Shown: piece after piece, positions 44,493-53,559 of the stretch
Layout of the letters: every line of letters begins with the position of its first letter
How positions within the stretch are numbered: the stretch's first letter is position 1
Source: Gammaproteobacteria bacterium
GTDB lineage: Bacteria > Pseudomonadota > Gammaproteobacteria > Steroidobacterales > Steroidobacteraceae
NCBI GenBank assembly: GCA_025357835.1
Contig: JANYLM010000068.1
Coordinates: forward strand, 1-64,000
Reading direction: 5' to 3'
DNA: 64,000 bases
Translations under genes and position numbers: made by a program
Notes under the pieces: generated by a model
What the model was told of the DNA's origin: nothing
What the model saw: the letters and a program-made list of their open reading frames with translations, nothing else
Databases searched by the model: none

Positions 44493-46952
44493 ATGAAGCA
44501 CCTAAATTCCTCGGTGATCGCGGCGGTCTATGTGTTCGCCGCGTCAGCCGCCGCGTCCGTCACACCCACCGCAACCGTTGCTCACCGCGACGTCACGCTT
44601 GAAAAAATCATGTCCGATCCTGATTGGATTGGAGCTGCAGTAAGGGACGCCTATTGGGCCGTCGACGGCCGCGCGGTTTATTACTCGGCGAAACGCGCTG
44701 GCTCGCCCATCGTGGACCTGCACCGTGTCGATCTTGCAGACCGCAAAGATCGAGTCATTGACCCCGCGGCGATGGCGAGCGCCGATGCCTCGGCGGTATT
44801 CGACGGCGCTGGAAAGCGCGCGGCATTTGCCCGCAACGGCGACATTTTTGTTCGCGATGTCGCCGGCGGCCGTCTGCTGCAAATCACGCGCACGCCGCAA
44901 AACGAAACGGCTCCGCAATTCTCGGCGGATGGCCGGCGGCTGAGTTTCCGCGTGGACAATGATTGGTTCGTGCATGACTTCGGCACCGGCGTCACGACGC
45001 CGGCCGCCGTCGTTAAGACGGAGAAGGATCCGGACGCGGCGCCAAAACCAAATGATTTGCGCGAAATGCAGATGCATACCTTTTCGACCTTGAAGCGACT
45101 GCACGACGAATCGGAAATGAGCAAGAAGCATGCGGAAGACTTTCGCATGGGCGACGCAACGCGCGCAGCTGCGCCGTTCTACCTCGGCGAGGATGTCAGC
45201 ATTCGCGATGCCGAACTGTCGCCGGATGCACACTGGCTGGTCATCGTGACGGCACCTAAATCGGCGGCCAAGGGTTTTGAAGGCAAGCTCACACGCTATG
45301 TCACTGAGTCGGGCTACGAGGAGTTCGAGACCGAGCGGGTGCGCGTCGGCCGCAATCCACCGACGGCGCAGTCGTTGCTGCTGCTGAATCTCGTCGATCA
45401 CACCGTGCATACGCTCGCCTTCGACAATCTGCCCGGGATCGCCGACGATCCCTTGCAGGCGATTCGCGAGGAGAACGCTTTGCCCGGGGCGGGGGTGGAC
45501 ATCGGCGGCGGCACGGATGCGAAGCCGAAGCAGCGCGGTGTGCTGCTGGTGTCGGAAGATCCGGATGGCGGCGCTGGGGGGCTTGCTTGGAGCCGCGATG
45601 GCAAGGCGCTCGCCGTGCAGATGCTTTCCATCGACAACAAGGATCGCTGGATCGCTACGGTGGACTTCGCCGAGTACCGGCTTGTTCCGCAGCATCGGCT
45701 GAGCGATCCCGCGTGGATAAATTGGACGTTCAACGAGATGGGCTGGCTCAACGACAACCGCACACTTTGGTACGAGTCTGAGCAGAGCGGTTATGCGCAT
45801 TTGTATACGCAGGCGCAGAACGGCGCGGCGCAAGCACTGACTGCGGGTCGATTCGAGGTATCCGACCCCGTTCTGTCCGCAGACGGCCGCTGGTTTTATG
45901 TGTTGAGCAACGCCCAGGCGCCGTATTCATACGATGTCTATCGGGTACCCAGCGGCGGTGGCGAGCTGCAGCGGGTTACGCAACTGCAGGGGCTAGAAAA
46001 TTTCGCTCTGGACGGGTCCGGCAAACGACTGCTCGTTACCCACTCCACGCCCTATGTCCGTGCGCAAATCGCCGTGCTTGACGCGAACGGGTCAGGCGTT
46101 GCGCACGAGTTCACCGATACGCGCAGCGCGGAATATAAATCCATCTCGTGGAACGAGCCGGAGATAATTACCATACCCTCCACGCATTTTGACGGCGTTA
46201 TTCATGCGAAGGTGTATCGCAATGCGGCCGCGCCTTCGTCGGCGAAGCGTCCGGGCGTCATCTTCATTCATGGGGCGGGGTACATGCAGAACGTACACTT
46301 GCGCTATCCCTATTATTTCCGTGAACAAATGTTCAATAGCCGGTTGGCGCAGAAGGGCTATGTGGTGCTCGACCTCGATTATCGCGCGTCCGCGGGATAC
46401 GGACGAGATTGGCGCACGGCGATCTATCGGCAAATGGGTCACCCAGAACTGGAAGACTTACTCGACGCTAAGAAGTGGCTTGCGGAGCAAGCTTCCGTCG
46501 ATCCAAAGAGGGTTGGGATCTACGGCGGCTCGTACGGCGGATTTATGACTTTGATGGCTTTGTTCCGGGCGCCGGGGGAATTCGCAGCCGGGGCTGCGCT
46601 ACGCCCGGTCACGGACTGGATGCAGTACGAACACAACTACACCTCCGCCATACTGAATGACCCGCAAATCGATCCGATCGCCTACGCACGCTCTTCGCCC
46701 ATGGAATTTGCGGATGGCTTGCGCGATCCGCTGCTCATTTGCCACGGCGTCATCGACGACAATGTATTGTTCGAAGACTCTATGCGCTTGTATCAACGGT
46801 TGATCGAATTGCACAAGGACGGCTTTACTATTTCGCCGTATCCTCTCGATCGTCACGGCTTCACGAACGCCGACTCCTGGCTGGATGAATACAAGAGGAT
46901 TTATCGGCTATTCGAGACGCACCTCGAAGGGCCGAGCTCGGATCGACAGTAG
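44493..46952 (+). CDS. S9 family (prolyl oligopeptidase/DPP-type) exported peptidase
   Basis: 819 aa with a signal peptide ending near SAAASV. An N-terminal beta-propeller of about 550 residues contains repeated blade phrases such as SADGRRLSFRVDN and SADGRWFYVLSN. It is followed by an alpha/beta hydrolase domain with the complete triad: Ser680 in IYGGSYGGFM, Asp756 in GVIDDNV and His788 in DRHGFTN. It would cleave short peptides, often after Pro or Ala, in the periplasm. It has its own ~250-base upstream gap and so is probably transcribed separately from the permease. Confidence 0.92.
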   Translation: MKHLNSSVIAAVYVFAASAAASVTPTATVAHRDVTLEKIMSDPDWIGAAVRDAYWAVDGRAVYYSAKRAGSPIVDLHRVDLADRKDRVIDPAAMASADASAVFDGAGKRAAFARNGDIFVRDVAGGRLLQITRTPQNETAPQFSADGRRLSFRVDNDWFVHDFGTGVTTPAAVVKTEKDPDAAPKPNDLREMQMHTFSTLKRLHDESEMSKKHAEDFRMGDATRAAAPFYLGEDVSIRDAELSPDAHWLVIVTAPKSAAKGFEGKLTRYVTESGYEEFETERVRVGRNPPTAQSLLLLNLVDHTVHTLAFDNLPGIADDPLQAIREENALPGAGVDIGGGTDAKPKQRGVLLVSEDPDGGAGGLAWSRDGKALAVQMLSIDNKDRWIATVDFAEYRLVPQHRLSDPAWINWTFNEMGWLNDNRTLWYESEQSGYAHLYTQAQNGAAQALTAGRFEVSDPVLSADGRWFYVLSNAQAPYSYDVYRVPSGGGELQRVTQLQGLENFALDGSGKRLLVTHSTPYVRAQIAVLDANGSGVAHEFTDTRSAEYKSISWNEPEIITIPSTHFDGVIHAKVYRNAAAPSSAKRPGVIFIHGAGYMQNVHLRYPYYFREQMFNSRLAQKGYVVLDLDYRASAGYGRDWRTAIYRQMGHPELEDLLDAKKWLAEQASVDPKRVGIYGGSYGGFMTLMALFRAPGEFAAGAALRPVTDWMQYEHNYTSAILNDPQIDPIAYARSSPMEFADGLRDPLLICHGVIDDNVLFEDSMRLYQRLIELHKDGFTISPYPLDRHGFTNADSWLDEYKRIYRLFETHLEGPSSDRQ

Positions 46953-47505
46953 ATTCGGTCGTAGTCGCCGATTGTTTCAGCGATGGGTGCGACCCGGTGT
47001 CGAGATTGCTCCTGTCCCAAATACAGAGTGCGCTGTAGCGCGGCTCCGTTACCTATCCAAAATCTCCGCGGTGGCGCGTTGCAGAGTTTCAACGCCGTGT
47101 AGCTGCTCCTCAGGGGAACCGTGCCATTCGTCGAATAGCCAACGCGCCAAGTGACGAGGTTGTCTGGAAGACCGTCGTCGGCACGTGCAAGGTAGCCGCC
47201 GAGCTTGCCGAGTCGGGTCAGGCAAGCGTGCAAGGTGACAGTGCGATGCGTCTATTGTCGTCGCTGAGTGAGCCGGTTCAACATATTGATCTCAAGTGGC
47301 GTGAAGGCGATCGCGGGATTGGCGTTATCTAAGTTACAAAAATGTGACGCGCGCCCGGATATTTTTCTTTTCGCGCCCTTCAAAAAAATTCGGCGCCACC
47401 CGGGAACGAACATCGCGGCCTGTCTCGAATCGAGGACATCTGTGCCGATTGAAATCCGTCACGTAGCATCGTTCTCTATCGTTGGATTTAGAACGCTTTT
47501 AATAC
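46953..47505. other. Intergenic region with decayed coding remnants
   Basis: About 550 bases between the peptidase and the first beta-helix protein. The only structure I see is the possible transposase remnant described separately at 47049-47233. The last ~170 bases are AT-richer than the surroundings and may hold the promoter of the lipoprotein gene, but no clear -35/-10 pair stands out. Confidence 0.5.
47049..47233 (-). pseudogene. Possible remnant of an IS4-like transposase end
   Basis: Reading the minus strand, LTRLGKLGGYLARADDGLPD resembles the C-terminal stretch of IS4-type transposases, which typically read LGGFLGRKGDGEPG. A second protein-like fragment in another frame (47171-47049), including LARWLFDEWHGSPEEQ, ends at TAA 47049. 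No full frame, inverted repeats or target duplication are visible. Two fragments in different frames suggest a decayed gene. Confidence 0.35.
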
Positions 47506-49473
47506 ATGGATCATCATCACATTTTGGGAACGTACTACCTGCCGGCGATGATGATCATTTCGCTTGCGGCGTGCGGCTGCAGCGGTCAGAGTTCTAATAC
47601 CGCGAGCGTATCGGGTGCAATCAGCCGCGGCGGTTCGCCTGGCAGCGTCAAGACGCCAGGCAGCGGCACGACGACAGGCGGCACGTCGGGTGGCAGCACA
47701 TCGGGTGGCAGCACGGCGACCGGTGGCTCCGCAGGCGGCGGTACGCCGAACAACGGCGGTACTTCGGGGAGCGGCGGCGCGACGAGCAGCACCGCGACCG
47801 GGTCAGCCGCGCCGAGCCCGCCGCAGGTGGAAAAGTCGATAGCAGGCTGGGTCAGTTGCGATGGGACGTCGGACGACACCGAAGGCGTCGCGCGGGCGTT
47901 TGCTGCCGCCAGCCACGCCGCATTTTCGTTGGTGGTGGATTGTCCCGTACGGCTTCATATAGGCACGGATATCGCGCGCCCCATTTTTATCGACACCGGC
48001 ACGGCGGTGATATTCAACGGCGCCGGCAAGTTCACGGTGGACAATGTGTTCCAGCCGGCCTTTGTCATGGCGAATTCGAACGACATCGTGCTGACCAACT
48101 GGAACGTGGAATACGACGCGAGCCTGCCCGTAAACTGGAAGACGGGCGGTTACGAGAATGCGGGGCAATTCGTCGCGTCGGCATCGAATGCTCCGCCGGC
48201 CGGGGCCTTTAACGATCTGGTATTGACGAAATGGCTCGCCGCCAATCGAGCGATCGCTTTTGACAGAACGCAGGGCATCGTTAATTCCGTCTGGACTGGG
48301 CCGTCGAATACCAGCGCGGTGTTTTTCATCACTGGGGATACGTCCAACGTGACCATAACTGGCATGCGGTTGTATGCGCCGCCGGCCGCCGGCGCAGATC
48401 GCTTCGTGCCCATGGCATTCTCGCTGGCCTCGAATTTCAAGAGCAGCCAATCCGTCACTTCGGCAACGCCGCAGACATCGGACAATGTTGCCGTTCCCCA
48501 TAACCTCACCTTCTCCGACATCGATTTCGACGGAATCTACATGGGGTGGCAGGGCAACGTCCAGAACGCGATATTCGAAAAGATCCGATCCCATCGGTAC
48601 GCCGACCTTCAGGATGCCAAGGGTGGGAACGTAGGCGGGGTGGGCAAGTGGTTTGCGCCGCCGCACTTGTTTTATCTGAACTATGATGTTGACGGTGATC
48701 CCGCGCTAGTCAACAAGAATATTCGGATTCACGATGTGGTGGACGCCGGCCTCCGTTTAGGCACGGCGCGTGACAAGGGAGGCGAGGATACCGTCAGCGG
48801 TTATGCGTTATCGATTAAGATCGGCTGTGTCGATTGCAGCGTGGATACGTACACCTCGCATCGACCGGACGGCTTCATGGATGTCCTGGCCTCCAGTGGG
48901 CTCACGGTCTCGAATGTCACCGCGAGCTACAATTCGGCGTTCCTCAATAATCTATTCTCCGGCGTGCGCTTTCCGCAAACACCGTACAAGGACGTGACGT
49001 TTGATGGCGTCACGTTGACGGATACGGCGCCGGCGTCGGTCCGGATGCCGGTGTCGAGTGCCGAGCAGGCGTCCAACGAAAATTTCGTCTTCAAGAACGT
49101 TCGCACGGTCATCAACCGATGGTCGGGCTCGGGATTGCCGACGCCGGTCATGGGCGGGACAGGAAATTCGATTTCGTTGGACGTCTTAATCCTGGGTGCT
49201 AATTCGCGCATCGTGATGTCTTCAAGGACGGGATTGGAAGTGACGTTGCAGGCCACTCCGGCGAAAGTAAAGGTCGGCAATGCTTCTACGCTCAAGTGGG
49301 TGGCGAAAGGCGCCACCAGTTGTTCGGCGAACGGCGCATGGGGCGGATCAGTGCCCAGCGGCGGTTCACGAGCCGTGACCGCGGACTCGGCCGGCAGCTA
49401 CGATTACGTATTCTATTGCCAAAATCCCGGCAGTTCGTCGAGCGCGGTATTGCCCATCATCGTCGAGAATTGA
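47506..49473 (+). CDS. Beta-helix (pectate-lyase-3-like) outer-membrane lipoprotein
   Basis: 655 aa. The N-terminus has a hydrophobic stretch ending SLAACG, a lipobox with Cys24. A linker of about 75 residues made of Gly, Ser and Thr follows. The main domain starts GWVSCDGTSDDTEGVARAF, the entry motif of Pectate_lyase_3 right-handed beta-helices that act on or bind polysaccharides. A C-terminal Ig-like domain carries the conserved Cys pair (TSCSANGAWGG and YVFYCQ). The protein has a close tandem paralog next door. A lyase, epimerase or polysaccharide-binding role linked to the exopolysaccharide locus is likely; the catalytic residues cannot be assigned. Confidence 0.8.
   Translation: MDHHHILGTYYLPAMMIISLAACGCSGQSSNTASVSGAISRGGSPGSVKTPGSGTTTGGTSGGSTSGGSTATGGSAGGGTPNNGGTSGSGGATSSTATGSAAPSPPQVEKSIAGWVSCDGTSDDTEGVARAFAAASHAAFSLVVDCPVRLHIGTDIARPIFIDTGTAVIFNGAGKFTVDNVFQPAFVMANSNDIVLTNWNVEYDASLPVNWKTGGYENAGQFVASASNAPPAGAFNDLVLTKWLAANRAIAFDRTQGIVNSVWTGPSNTSAVFFITGDTSNVTITGMRLYAPPAAGADRFVPMAFSLASNFKSSQSVTSATPQTSDNVAVPHNLTFSDIDFDGIYMGWQGNVQNAIFEKIRSHRYADLQDAKGGNVGGVGKWFAPPHLFYLNYDVDGDPALVNKNIRIHDVVDAGLRLGTARDKGGEDTVSGYALSIKIGCVDCSVDTYTSHRPDGFMDVLASSGLTVSNVTASYNSAFLNNLFSGVRFPQTPYKDVTFDGVTLTDTAPASVRMPVSSAEQASNENFVFKNVRTVINRWSGSGLPTPVMGGTGNSISLDVLILGANSRIVMSSRTGLEVTLQATPAKVKVGNASTLKWVAKGATSCSANGAWGGSVPSGGSRAVTADSAGSYDYVFYCQNPGSSSSAVLPIIVEN
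47686..47715 (+). repeat. Two 15-bp tandem repeats in the lipoprotein linker
   Basis: TCGGGTGGCAGCACA is followed immediately by TCGGGTGGCAGCACG, each encoding SGGST. They lie in the Gly/Ser/Thr linker and could change copy number by slippage. Confidence 0.7.
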
Positions 49474-49562
49474 GCGGCATCATTGCGATCGGCTGACCCA
49501 CAGCTAGCCTCCGTGCGCCGCGGCGTCGGCGCAGCGGAGATCCGCCGCTTCAAGCGCAGTGT

Positions 49563-49570
49563 ATTTTTTT
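49563..49570 (+). terminator. Possible terminator after the first beta-helix gene
   Basis: A short stem AGCGG/CCGCT near 49533-49550 precedes a run of seven T (49564-49570), but about a dozen bases separate them. This weakly supports a transcript end between the two paralogs. Confidence 0.25.
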
Positions 49571-49673
49571 CAAATCCATAATTGCCAACGCAAGTGCCGT
49601 GGCATGAGTGCGTCCGAGCGCTGGACATACTCGTAGGCAAGCCCGCATAGTCACCCTTTGCCGAGGGTAACAG

Positions 49674-51431
49674 ATGATGGAACAGGCGCGAATATCGGTT
49701 TTCGTTGCAGTGGCGCTGCTGGCATCGACTCATGGATCAACACTTCGTGCAGATCCAGTCGGCGGTGCGACGGCAAACCCGGCAACGGCCAGAAAGTCCA
49801 TCGGGGCGTGGGTATCGTGCACGGGAGTGTCGGACGACACCGAGGGCGTCGCGCGTGCGATTGCTGCTGCCAGACATGCAGCGTTTACGCTGGTGGTGGA
49901 TTGTCCCGTACGGCTACATATCGGTGTCGACGTCGCGCGCACCATTTTCATCGACAGCGGCACGGCGATTGAATTCGCCGGTGCCGGCAGGTTCACCGTG
50001 GACAACGTGTTCCATCCGGCCTTCGTCATCGCGAATTCCAGCGACATCGTATTAACCAACTGGAACGTGGTTTACGACGCGAGCTTGCCCGCGGATTGGA
50101 AGATGGGTGGCTACGAAAATGCAGGCAAATTCGTCGCTTCCGGATCGAACGCGCCCCCTGCCGGGGCCTTTAACGATTTGGCTCTGACGAAATGGCTCGC
50201 TGCCAATCGAGCGATCATTTTTGACAGGACGCAGGGCATTGTGAATTCCATCTGGGCCGGACCTACGAATACCAGCGCGGTGTTCTTCATCTCCGGAGAT
50301 ACGTCCAACGTGACCGTGACGGGCATGCGGCTGTACGCGCCGCCCAGCGCCGGTGCTGAGCGCTTCGTGCCCATGGCGTTCTCTCTGTCCTGGAATTACA
50401 AGAGTAATCAAACCGTCACCTCGGCAACGCCCAAAAACGCTGAGTTTGTGGCGATTCCGCATAACCTGACCTTTTCAGGTATTGATCTCGATGGTACGTA
50501 CATGGGGTGGCAAGGCGGCGCCCAGAATGTGATCTTCGAGAAAATTCGATCCCATAGGTATAGCGATCTGCAGGATGCCAAGGGTGAAAACGTGGGCGGG
50601 GTGGGCAAGTGGTTTGCACCGCCGCACCTCATCTATTTGAACTACGCGGTCGCCGGAGATCCCAGGCTCTTTAATAGGGACATCAGAATACATGATGTGA
50701 TGGATGCCGGCCCGCGTGTGGGGACGGCGCGCGACAAGGGCGGCGCAGACTCGCTCAGTGGCTATGCCAACTCAATCAAGATTGGCTGCGTCCATTGCAG
50801 CGTGGATAACTACTCTTCCAGCCGGCCTGACGGATTCATGGACGTGCTAGCCTCGGATGGATTAGCGGTATCAAACGTCACAGCGGCCTACGATTCTACG
50901 TTTCTCAACAATCTGTTCCCGGCTTTGCGTTTCCCCCAACCGCCGTACAAACATGTGTCTTTCACGAACATGGTATTCAAGGACTTGGCGGAGTCCTCGG
51001 TGCAGATGCCGATTTCCGCGGCCAACCAAGAGTCCAACGAAGGGATTTCTTTTTCGAACGTCCGCATCGAAGTAAAGCATTGGGCCGGAAAGGGTCTTCC
51101 GCTCCCCGCCGTTGCCGGGCACGGAAATGAAATAGGGTTGGACTATTTTTCGACGGCCGAAGATACGCGCATCGTGAGCTCGCAGCGGGGCGGTATCTCG
51201 CTGACGTTTCAGGCAACGCCGTCACACGTGAGTCCCGGGGGCTCCACAATACTGACGTGGGCTGCCAAGGGCGCCGACAATTGCTCCGCCGCCGGAGGTT
51301 GGAGCGGCAATCTTGGGCCGGGTGGGACGCGCACGGTGCGGGTGGGAGCCGCGGATGGCAGCGAATTTACGCTATCCTGCCAGAACTCGGGGGAGTCGTT
51401 AACGTCGACATTGCGCGTTGCGCCGCAGTGA
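49674..51431 (+). CDS. Beta-helix protein, tandem paralog with ordinary signal peptide
   Basis: 585 aa. After a cleavable signal peptide without lipobox cysteine, the sequence follows the upstream lipoprotein almost block by block from SIGAWVSCTGVSDDTEGVARA to the C-terminal Ig-like domain with its Cys pair (DNCSAAGGWSG, TLSCQN). Whole phrases are shared, such as KIRSHRY, DVLAS and YENAG. The Gly/Ser/Thr linker is missing. The two genes are therefore a duplication whose products are sent to different places: one anchored, one free in the periplasm or outside. Function is as for the paralog. Confidence 0.82.
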   Translation: MMEQARISVFVAVALLASTHGSTLRADPVGGATANPATARKSIGAWVSCTGVSDDTEGVARAIAAARHAAFTLVVDCPVRLHIGVDVARTIFIDSGTAIEFAGAGRFTVDNVFHPAFVIANSSDIVLTNWNVVYDASLPADWKMGGYENAGKFVASGSNAPPAGAFNDLALTKWLAANRAIIFDRTQGIVNSIWAGPTNTSAVFFISGDTSNVTVTGMRLYAPPSAGAERFVPMAFSLSWNYKSNQTVTSATPKNAEFVAIPHNLTFSGIDLDGTYMGWQGGAQNVIFEKIRSHRYSDLQDAKGENVGGVGKWFAPPHLIYLNYAVAGDPRLFNRDIRIHDVMDAGPRVGTARDKGGADSLSGYANSIKIGCVHCSVDNYSSSRPDGFMDVLASDGLAVSNVTAAYDSTFLNNLFPALRFPQPPYKHVSFTNMVFKDLAESSVQMPISAANQESNEGISFSNVRIEVKHWAGKGLPLPAVAGHGNEIGLDYFSTAEDTRIVSSQRGGISLTFQATPSHVSPGGSTILTWAAKGADNCSAAGGWSGNLGPGGTRTVRVGAADGSEFTLSCQNSGESLTSTLRVAPQ

Positions 51432-51475
51432 ATTGCTCCGGCCGGATTGGATTCATGAATTGCCAGGAGCCATGA

Positions 51476-52195
51476 ATGAAGCACTACGATCCTGCCGACG
51501 CAATGCTCGGCGGATTTACCAGCCGAGATGGCACGGTCGAATTCTACAATCGCGTCAACGCTCTGCTGAAACCGGATATCAGGGTTCTCGATATGGGCGC
51601 CGGCCGCGGCGCGTGGTATCACACGGAAAAGTCGGAATACAAGCGGCGTCTGCGGGATTTGAAGGGTAAGGTCGGCGAATATATAGGCGCGGACGTGGAT
51701 CCTGCCGTGCTCGACAATCCGACGACGGATAGGAACGTACTGATAAAAGACGGAATGCTGCCGCTCGGCGACGGAGAAATCGATGTCCTCATTTGCGATT
51801 GGGTGCTCGAGCACATCGTCGACGTGGCGTCGTTCCAGCGGGAGGTCGACAGGGTGCTCAAGCCCGGAGGTTTTTTTTGTGCGCGCACGCCCCATTCTAT
51901 GAGCTATGTGAGTCTTGCTGCGCGCGTGGTGAAAAACTCCTCGCACGTCAAATGGCTCCGCTGGATTCAGCCGCATCGAATGGTGCAGGACGCTTTTCCA
52001 ACGGCCTATCGATGCAACACTCTCAAAGACGTCGCCGCTTTGTTCGACGGATGGGAGGATTACAGCTACCTGTATACCGCGGAGCCCAGTTACTACTTCG
52101 GCCGCAAGAGTATATTTCGCCTCATGAACTTGATGCATAGACTTGCTCCACGCGCCGCGACTGGCAGTTTGTTCATTTTTTTGCGCAAAGCTTGA
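51476..52195 (+). CDS. SAM-dependent class I methyltransferase
   Basis: 239 aa behind AGGAG. Motif I is VLDMGAGRGAWY, the acidic end of strand 2 is IGADVDPAVL, and CDWVLEHIVD is the post-motif II region of Methyltransf_11. It follows the beta-helix gene by 44 bases. Sugar O-methylation in the polysaccharide is a likely role given the glycosyltransferases downstream. The acceptor is unknown. Confidence 0.87.
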   Translation: MKHYDPADAMLGGFTSRDGTVEFYNRVNALLKPDIRVLDMGAGRGAWYHTEKSEYKRRLRDLKGKVGEYIGADVDPAVLDNPTTDRNVLIKDGMLPLGDGEIDVLICDWVLEHIVDVASFQREVDRVLKPGGFFCARTPHSMSYVSLAARVVKNSSHVKWLRWIQPHRMVQDAFPTAYRCNTLKDVAALFDGWEDYSYLYTAEPSYYFGRKSIFRLMNLMHRLAPRAATGSLFIFLRKA

Positions 52196-52232
52196 GCCTA
52201 CCCTCGCGAAAGTCGGTGCATAATTCCCTCGA

Positions 52233-53294
52233 ATGAGAAAAATTATTAGAGTCGCTATTGCGGCGGCAGTCGGATTGATCGCAGTCGAATTGGTCGCCTC
52301 GTACGTTTACTACTGGCACTACCCAGTGGAGTACCGAGGCTTCCGGCCGAGTGGGTCGAAGGCGATCGCCCTGTTGCGCCGTTCCTCAGAAAAGCTGCGG
52401 GGCATCCATCACGAAGTTCGGATGTCCATAGACCACGGACCCTTATTCGCTGCGAGCGACCTCCTGGGCTTTACCATGCTGCCGGGGCGGTATCACGTTA
52501 CCGAGCTCTATGAGGCTCGGAAGCACGTCTTCGATCTCACCGTTACAGCCGGCGGCTGGCGAGCGACTTCATACGCGGCGCCGACAGGCGGGAAACGCCT
52601 GTTTATAACCGGCGACTCGGCGTTGTTCGGGTGGGGCGTGGACGACGAAGCAACCGTTCCCTGGCTGATGCAATCCAGGCTGCCCGACTACGATGTCGTG
52701 AATTTGTCATTGAACAGTTACTCGACCGTCCATGCGCTCCTGCAATTGCAGCAAGTCACGCCGCAGGTAGGCCCCGACGATATCGTCGTTCTCGAGTACC
52801 ACCCCGCTTCAAACGCATTCAATGTCGCCGCGCCGGATTTTCTGAAATCCTTCCTCGACGGCTACGAACTGCAACTCGGCGACGCGGAACGGTTGCGGGC
52901 GATGGAAGTTCCGTTTGGCACCCTCGACGCGCACGGGGCGTTCACGGTCGGCCGGATCCAACTCTCGTGCGCAACCACGCCGAACAAGCCGGGCTGTATG
53001 CACCCGAATGTCGGAACGGCAGTCGCGCAACGAATGACGGAGCTGGCGTTCGACGCGATCATTGCCATGAATATTCGTCATCTATTGGTGGCTATTCTTT
53101 CCGGTCCCGATGATGATCCGGTCATCCTGCATTTGCGTTCGCGCGGGGTGGCAATCGCGGACCTTCGTACGGTGGACGGGATGCCGGACGACGCCGATAT
53201 CATTCCGACCGATTTGCATTCCGGCCCGTTTTGGCATCATCAGGCTTACGCGCTGCTTCTGAAGGCCATGCAGCGGCTCCGCATGGTGAATTGA
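52233..53294 (+). CDS. Membrane-anchored SGNH/GDSL-like protein
   Basis: 353 aa with an N-terminal anchor helix (IIRVAIAAAVGLIAVELVASY). ITGDSALFGWGV fits the block I GDS nucleophile of SGNH hydrolases, LSLNSYST could supply the block II/III residues, and DLHSGPFWHHQAY near the C-terminus offers the Asp-x2-His block V. It would add or remove acyl groups on a sugar outside the cytoplasm. The gene lies between the methyltransferase and the glycosyltransferases, which suits polysaccharide decoration. Confidence 0.65.
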   Translation: MRKIIRVAIAAAVGLIAVELVASYVYYWHYPVEYRGFRPSGSKAIALLRRSSEKLRGIHHEVRMSIDHGPLFAASDLLGFTMLPGRYHVTELYEARKHVFDLTVTAGGWRATSYAAPTGGKRLFITGDSALFGWGVDDEATVPWLMQSRLPDYDVVNLSLNSYSTVHALLQLQQVTPQVGPDDIVVLEYHPASNAFNVAAPDFLKSFLDGYELQLGDAERLRAMEVPFGTLDAHGAFTVGRIQLSCATTPNKPGCMHPNVGTAVAQRMTELAFDAIIAMNIRHLLVAILSGPDDDPVILHLRSRGVAIADLRTVDGMPDDADIIPTDLHSGPFWHHQAYALLLKAMQRLRMVN

Positions 53295-53559
53295 GTGTAT
53301 GCATGGTCATTGGAGACCGCGGCACGCATACCGGGACATTTTGTAGTATTTACCAGGCGCGCACTCAGCCGACCCGCTATGTGGGGGTATAGGGTTGGGA
53401 GCCTAAAGCCTACAAATTACCCTGCAGTATCGCTATGATCTACTAGCGATTCGCCATGGCTGCCGTTGCTCCAAATTTCGAGCTCTGGCATTTTTTTTAC
53501 TTGAGCTGCCGAGATGAACCATAACTTATGTGCGAATTTAAAATCACGCGTAGCGCTCA

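Noticed and set aside
44544-45833. A 429-codon minus-strand frame opposite the S9 peptidase
   Set aside because: The plus strand encodes a complete peptidase with a full catalytic triad. The antisense frame has no motifs and reflects GC-rich codon third positions.
53511-53530. Possible promoter before the WcaI-type gene
   Set aside because: The region is AT-rich, but no -35/-10 pair with acceptable match and spacing could be fixed.
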